From: JBKQHQ01 sp052148715
GTDB taxonomy: Bacteria > Pseudomonadota > Alphaproteobacteria > Rhizobiales > Xanthobacteraceae
Direction of reading: 5' to 3'
Assembly: GCA_052148715.1 (NCBI GenBank)
Contig: JBKQHQ010000014.1
Coordinates: forward strand, 1 to 51,664
DNA length: 51,664 bases
Shown: positions 48,587 to 51,664 of the stretch, in pieces
Position numbering within the stretch: position 1 is the first letter of the stretch
Layout of the letters: each line of letters opens with the position of its first letter
The notes under the pieces: model-generated
Databases searched by the model: none
What the model was told of the DNA's origin: nothing
Seen by the model: the letters and a program-made list of their open reading frames with translations, nothing else
Translations under genes and position numbers: made by a program

Positions 48587-50281
48587 ATGACGGCAGTGCG
48601 TCTCAAGATCCTCATCCTGGGTGGTTACGGGAGTTTTGGCGGCCGGTTGGCGCAGCTGTTGGCGGATGTCGAGGGGCTCACTCTCATCATCGCCGGACGC
48701 TCGCGCGAGAAGGCACGGGCGTTTTGCGCGGGCCTTTCGTCCCGTGCGTCGCTCCTGCCGTCCCGCTTCGATCGCAGTGCCGATGTCGAGGCGCAGCTGC
48801 GTGAAACGGCGCCCGATATCGTCGTCGATGCCTCGGGCCCGTTTCAGTCGTATGGCGGCGATCCGTACCGGCTCGTTCAGGCGAGCATTGCACTTGGTGT
48901 TGGCTACCTCGACCTGGCCGACGATCCTGATTTCGTGAAGGGAATTGCCCGCTTCGACGCGGCGGCGCGGGAACGGGGCATTTTCGTGCTGTCCGGCGTC
49001 AGCAGCTTCCCAGTGCTCACCGCCGCGGTCGTGCGCGATCTTGCGCAAGACATGGCGCACGTCAGCAGCATCGCGGCTGGAATTGCGCCATCCCCCTACG
49101 CGAAGGTGGGGCTCAACGTCATCCGGGCGATCGCCAGCTACGGCGGCCGGCCGGTCAGGCTCATTCGCGAGGGGAGGCCGGCGATGGGCTATGGCCTGAT
49201 TGACTCACGTCGCTACACGATCGGCCCGCCGGGCAGGCTTCCGCTCGATCCGATCCGCTTCTCGCTGGTCGACGTGCCTGATCTTGCGGTCCTGCCCGAT
49301 CTGTGGCCGCAACTGCGGTCGATCTGGATGGGCGCCGGACCAGTCCCGGCGATTCTTCACCACGCTTTGACGGCGGCGGCGTGGATGGTCAGGCTGAAGC
49401 TTCTGCCGTCCTTGTCGCCGCTTGCGCCGCTCATGCACCAGGTGATGAACGTGCTACCGTGGGGCGAACATCGCGGCGGGATGTTCGTCGCCGTCACCGG
49501 CGAGGGGCCGGCCGGTGAAGCCATCGAGCGCTCCTGGGAGCTCTTGGCCGAAGGGGACGACGGCCCGCTCATTCCCTCGATGGCGGCTGCGGCGGTCATT
49601 CGCCGGGTGCTCGATGGAAACCGGCCGGCCGTGGGAGCCCGGCCGGCGGCGCGCGATCTGGAGCTCGCCGATTACGCGCCGCTAATTGCCCGCCGGCAGA
49701 TTTTCACGGGCCGCTGGCAAGCTCATCCGGCGCGCGAAGGGGCGCCCCTCTACCGCCGTGTTCTTGGCGACGCCTTCGCGCTCCTACCGAGCCCTTTGCA
49801 GGCCATGCACGATGTCGCGAGTGAGTTGGAGGCCAACGGAGTGGCGCAGGTTGACCGCGGCACGGGCCTTTTGGCGCGGCTCATCGCTCGGCTCACTGGT
49901 TTTCCCCAAGCTGGCAACGATATTCCGGTGCGGGTGGCGTTTACCGTGCGCGACGGACGTGAAACGTGGCAGCGCACATTTGGCGGTCATTCGTTCTCGA
50001 GTGTGCAGGAGCAAGGGCAAGGAGCGTTTGCTAGGCTTGTCTGTGAGCGGTTCGGGCCGTTTCGGTTCGGGCTTGCGTTGCTGGTGGACGACGGCCGCTT
50101 GCGCCTCATCGTTCGGCGCTGGAGCTGTTTCGGCATCCCGTTGCCGCGTGCACTGGCGCCATTCGGTGATTCTTACGAATTCGTGGAGGACGGCCGGTTC
50201 AATTTCCATGTCGAGATCAGCCATCCGCTGACGGGCTTGATCGTTCGCTATCGCGGATGGCTCGTCCCTGACGCATATTGA
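48587..50281 (+). CDS. Saccharopine dehydrogenase-like protein with C-terminal DUF4166
   Basis: A 564-residue two-domain protein. The N-terminal Rossmann fold (ILILGGYGSFGGRLAQLL, glycines 13, 15, 18) and VDASGPFQSYGGDPYRLVQA identify the saccharopine dehydrogenase NAD(P)-binding family. From about 380 the sequence matches the DUF4166 type (HSFSSVQEQGQGAF, FGPFRFGLALLVDDGRLRL, RRWSCFGIPLPRALAP). Members of this kind are seldom true lysine enzymes; the substrate is unknown. Only a weak ribosome site is seen at the ATG. Confidence 0.85.
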   Translation: MTAVRLKILILGGYGSFGGRLAQLLADVEGLTLIIAGRSREKARAFCAGLSSRASLLPSRFDRSADVEAQLRETAPDIVVDASGPFQSYGGDPYRLVQASIALGVGYLDLADDPDFVKGIARFDAAARERGIFVLSGVSSFPVLTAAVVRDLAQDMAHVSSIAAGIAPSPYAKVGLNVIRAIASYGGRPVRLIREGRPAMGYGLIDSRRYTIGPPGRLPLDPIRFSLVDVPDLAVLPDLWPQLRSIWMGAGPVPAILHHALTAAAWMVRLKLLPSLSPLAPLMHQVMNVLPWGEHRGGMFVAVTGEGPAGEAIERSWELLAEGDDGPLIPSMAAAAVIRRVLDGNRPAVGARPAARDLELADYAPLIARRQIFTGRWQAHPAREGAPLYRRVLGDAFALLPSPLQAMHDVASELEANGVAQVDRGTGLLARLIARLTGFPQAGNDIPVRVAFTVRDGRETWQRTFGGHSFSSVQEQGQGAFARLVCERFGPFRFGLALLVDDGRLRLIVRRWSCFGIPLPRALAPFGDSYEFVEDGRFNFHVEISHPLTGLIVRYRGWLVPDAY

Positions 50282-50299
50282 GGGCAAGAGGAGCGCCCA

Positions 50300-51502
50300 T
50301 TGAGATCGAACGGTCGCGGACCGAGACAACCGGGGGGCGGACGGCAGATCGCCGGGCCGCGCGATCATGATCGTCGCCCGAAGCGCCAAGGGCGTCCGCG
50401 GCCCCCAGCGGGAGCCCCCGGCAAGCGTCGAGGGAGCGCCATGCCATCGGTGAAGGCGCCGCCGCGCGCCGCGGCGCCGGCTGCCGTGGAGGCCCCGGCC
50501 TCGGCGCCGCTGCCCACCGCGGTGCAGACGGTCACGGTGGTGCCGGACGAGGCCAATATGCGCGTCGACCGCTTTCTCGAGGCAAAATTTCCAGGGCTGT
50601 CGTTCTCACACATCCAGCGCATCATTCGTAAGGGCGAGTTGCGCGTAAACGGCAAGCGCGCGCAGCCGAAGGACCGCCTGCAAGCGGGCCAGGCCGTGCG
50701 CATCCCGCCGCTGCGGCTCGAGCCGAAGGAGCCCTCGGCGCCTGCCGCCGCAGACGACAAGACCCGCGCGCTGCTGAAATCCATTACGCTCTATGAGGAC
50801 ACCGACGTGCTGGTGCTGAACAAGCCGATGGGGCTTGCGGTGCAGGGGGGCTCCGGCACCGTTCGGCACCTCGACGGCATGCTGGAGGTGCTGCGCGACG
50901 CGCAAGGGCAGCGTCCGCGCCTGGTGCACCGGCTCGATAAGGACACGGCCGGCTGCCTGCTCGTCGCCAAGACCCGCTTTGCCGCCGCCGCGCTGGCGAA
51001 AACTTTTCGCTCGCGCTCGGCCCGCAAGATCTACTGGGCGCTGGTCGCCGGGGTGCCGCGGCCGCGGCAAGGTCGCATCTCCACCTTCCTCGCCAAGGAG
51101 GAGCGGGAGGACGATTCGGTCATGCGCATCGCCCAGCATGGGGAGGAAGGCGCGAGCCACGCCATCACCTACTACGCCGTGGTCGAGACCTCGGCGGTCA
51201 AGCTCGCCTGGCTGTCGCTGAAGCCGGTCACCGGCCGCACGCATCAATTGCGTGCACATATGGCGCATATCGGTCATCCGATCGTCGGCGATCCAAAATA
51301 TTTCTCCAAGGAGAATTGGGAGCTGCCGGGAGGACTGCAGAACCGATTGCACCTCCTCGCGCGCCGCATTGTCGTCCCGCATCCGCGCGGCGGGGTGATC
51401 GACATCACCGCGCCCTTGCCGCCGCACATGCAGCAGTCGTGGAACCTGCTCGGCCTCGATGCCGCCCGTTACGACCCCATCGTCGAAGCTCCGGAGGAGT
51501 GA
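50300..51502 (+). CDS. rluC: 23S rRNA pseudouridine synthase, RluC/RluD family
   Basis: Converts specific uridines of 23S rRNA to pseudouridine (probably 955/2504/2580). From the TTG at 50300 it has 400 residues. A basic, Pro/Arg-rich leader (1-75) is followed by an S4 RNA-binding domain (about 85-140, RVDRFLEAKFPGLSFSHIQR), and the catalytic domain with HRLDKDTAG (catalytic Asp213) and LKPVTGRTHQLRAHMAHIGH. AGGAG stands 6 nt before TTG. An ATG at 50441 with AGGGAG is an equally good start (353 residues). The final 24 codons are duplicated in inverted orientation at the window end. Confidence 0.92.
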   Translation: MRSNGRGPRQPGGGRQIAGPRDHDRRPKRQGRPRPPAGAPGKRRGSAMPSVKAPPRAAAPAAVEAPASAPLPTAVQTVTVVPDEANMRVDRFLEAKFPGLSFSHIQRIIRKGELRVNGKRAQPKDRLQAGQAVRIPPLRLEPKEPSAPAAADDKTRALLKSITLYEDTDVLVLNKPMGLAVQGGSGTVRHLDGMLEVLRDAQGQRPRLVHRLDKDTAGCLLVAKTRFAAAALAKTFRSRSARKIYWALVAGVPRPRQGRISTFLAKEEREDDSVMRIAQHGEEGASHAITYYAVVETSAVKLAWLSLKPVTGRTHQLRAHMAHIGHPIVGDPKYFSKENWELPGGLQNRLHLLARRIVVPHPRGGVIDITAPLPPHMQQSWNLLGLDAARYDPIVEAPEE

Positions 51503-51664
51503 GCGCGTAGGATGGGTTGAGCTCTTGCGAAACCCAACACGACCCCGTCGTGAAAGGATGGGTTTCTCAAGAGCTCAACCCATCCTACCCGCACAATCAT
51601 CCGGAGCTTCGACGAATGGGTCGTAACGGGCGGCATCCAGGCCGAGCACGATCCACGACTGCAG
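51431..51664. repeat. Long inverted repeat including the rluC tail, running off the window
   Basis: Arms of 106 nt, 51431-51536 and 51559-51664, match in inverted orientation at 95 positions; the centre is 22 nt. The innermost 30 nt (GTAGGATGGGTTGAGCTCTT...) have one mismatch and close on a further CACGAC/GTCGTG hairpin (51538-51552). The outer 76 nt are rluC coding sequence and its stop region, so the right arm is an inverted copy of the gene's 3' end. It may continue past the edge. Confidence 0.85.
51575..51664 (-). pseudogene. Partial inverted copy of the rluC C-terminus (window edge)
   Basis: Read on the minus strand from the edge, this encodes LQSWIVLGLDAARYDPFVEA followed by PDDCAGRMG and a stop (TCA at 51575-51577 on the plus strand). 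The rluC end is QQSWNLLGLDAARYDPIVEA then PEE. The stop equivalent is lost (TGA to TGT) and read-through enters the palindrome. It may be the end of a convergent paralogue, a decayed fragment, or an assembly fold-back. Confidence 0.5.

Overview
The window is a chromosomal backbone segment of a GC-rich alphaproteobacterium. It most likely belongs to the Hyphomicrobiales, near Bradyrhizobium/Rhodopseudomonas/Xanthobacteraceae. The evidence is the gene order rlmB - tRNA-Tyr - tRNA-Gly - tRNA-Trp - secE - nusG - rplKAJL - rpoBC - rpsLG - fusA - tuf - S10 - spc - alpha operons, the lack of rpmJ in the spc operon, the short-LID adenylate kinase, the TadG-like protein, and palindromic intergenic repeats of the kind common in that order.

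Layout. Positions 1-9.7 kb are accessory or loosely grouped: tRNA-Thr (minus), glycogen debranching enzyme glgX, a convergent MHS-type MFS transporter, three small exported proteins of unknown function, the 23S rRNA 2'-O-methyltransferase rlmB, and a TadG-like von Willebrand A protein. The tRNA-Tyr, tRNA-Gly and tRNA-Trp genes follow. Positions 9.9-42.9 kb hold almost the complete transcription and translation supercluster on the plus strand: secE-nusG, rplK-rplA, rplJ-rplL, rpoB-rpoC, rpsL-rpsG-fusA-tuf, then rpsJ through rplQ. Positions 43-51.5 kb carry a diheme cytochrome c, a DegP/HtrA protease overlapping rarA, a DCC (DUF393) protein, a convergent MFS transporter, a saccharopine-dehydrogenase-like/DUF4166 protein and an RluC-type pseudouridine synthase. 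The window ends inside an inverted copy of the rluC 3' end.

The supercluster genes work together: RpoA, RpoB and RpoC form core RNA polymerase, NusG couples it to the ribosome, the ribosomal proteins and EF-G/EF-Tu run translation, and SecE/SecY form the translocon that docks at the ribosome exit. Many genes overlap by 1-8 bases, so translational coupling is likely. The best promoter visible is a TTGACA-N17-TACATA pair upstream of rpsL, followed by a leader of about 250 nt.

The most unusual content is (1) a second, intact secY in frame-overlap between secY and adk, lacking the normal N- and C-terminal segments and carrying Glu where the normally essential cytosolic-loop Arg357 stands; (2) a roughly 70-residue Lys/Ala/Asp repeat-like extension on the N-terminus of ribosomal protein L5; (3) three palindromic REP-like elements in the only long spacers of the tuf-S10-spc run; (4) a 106-nt inverted duplication at the right edge that includes the rluC tail, with only transversion differences, which may be biological or an assembly fold-back. 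No CRISPR array, phage, insertion sequence or defence system was seen.
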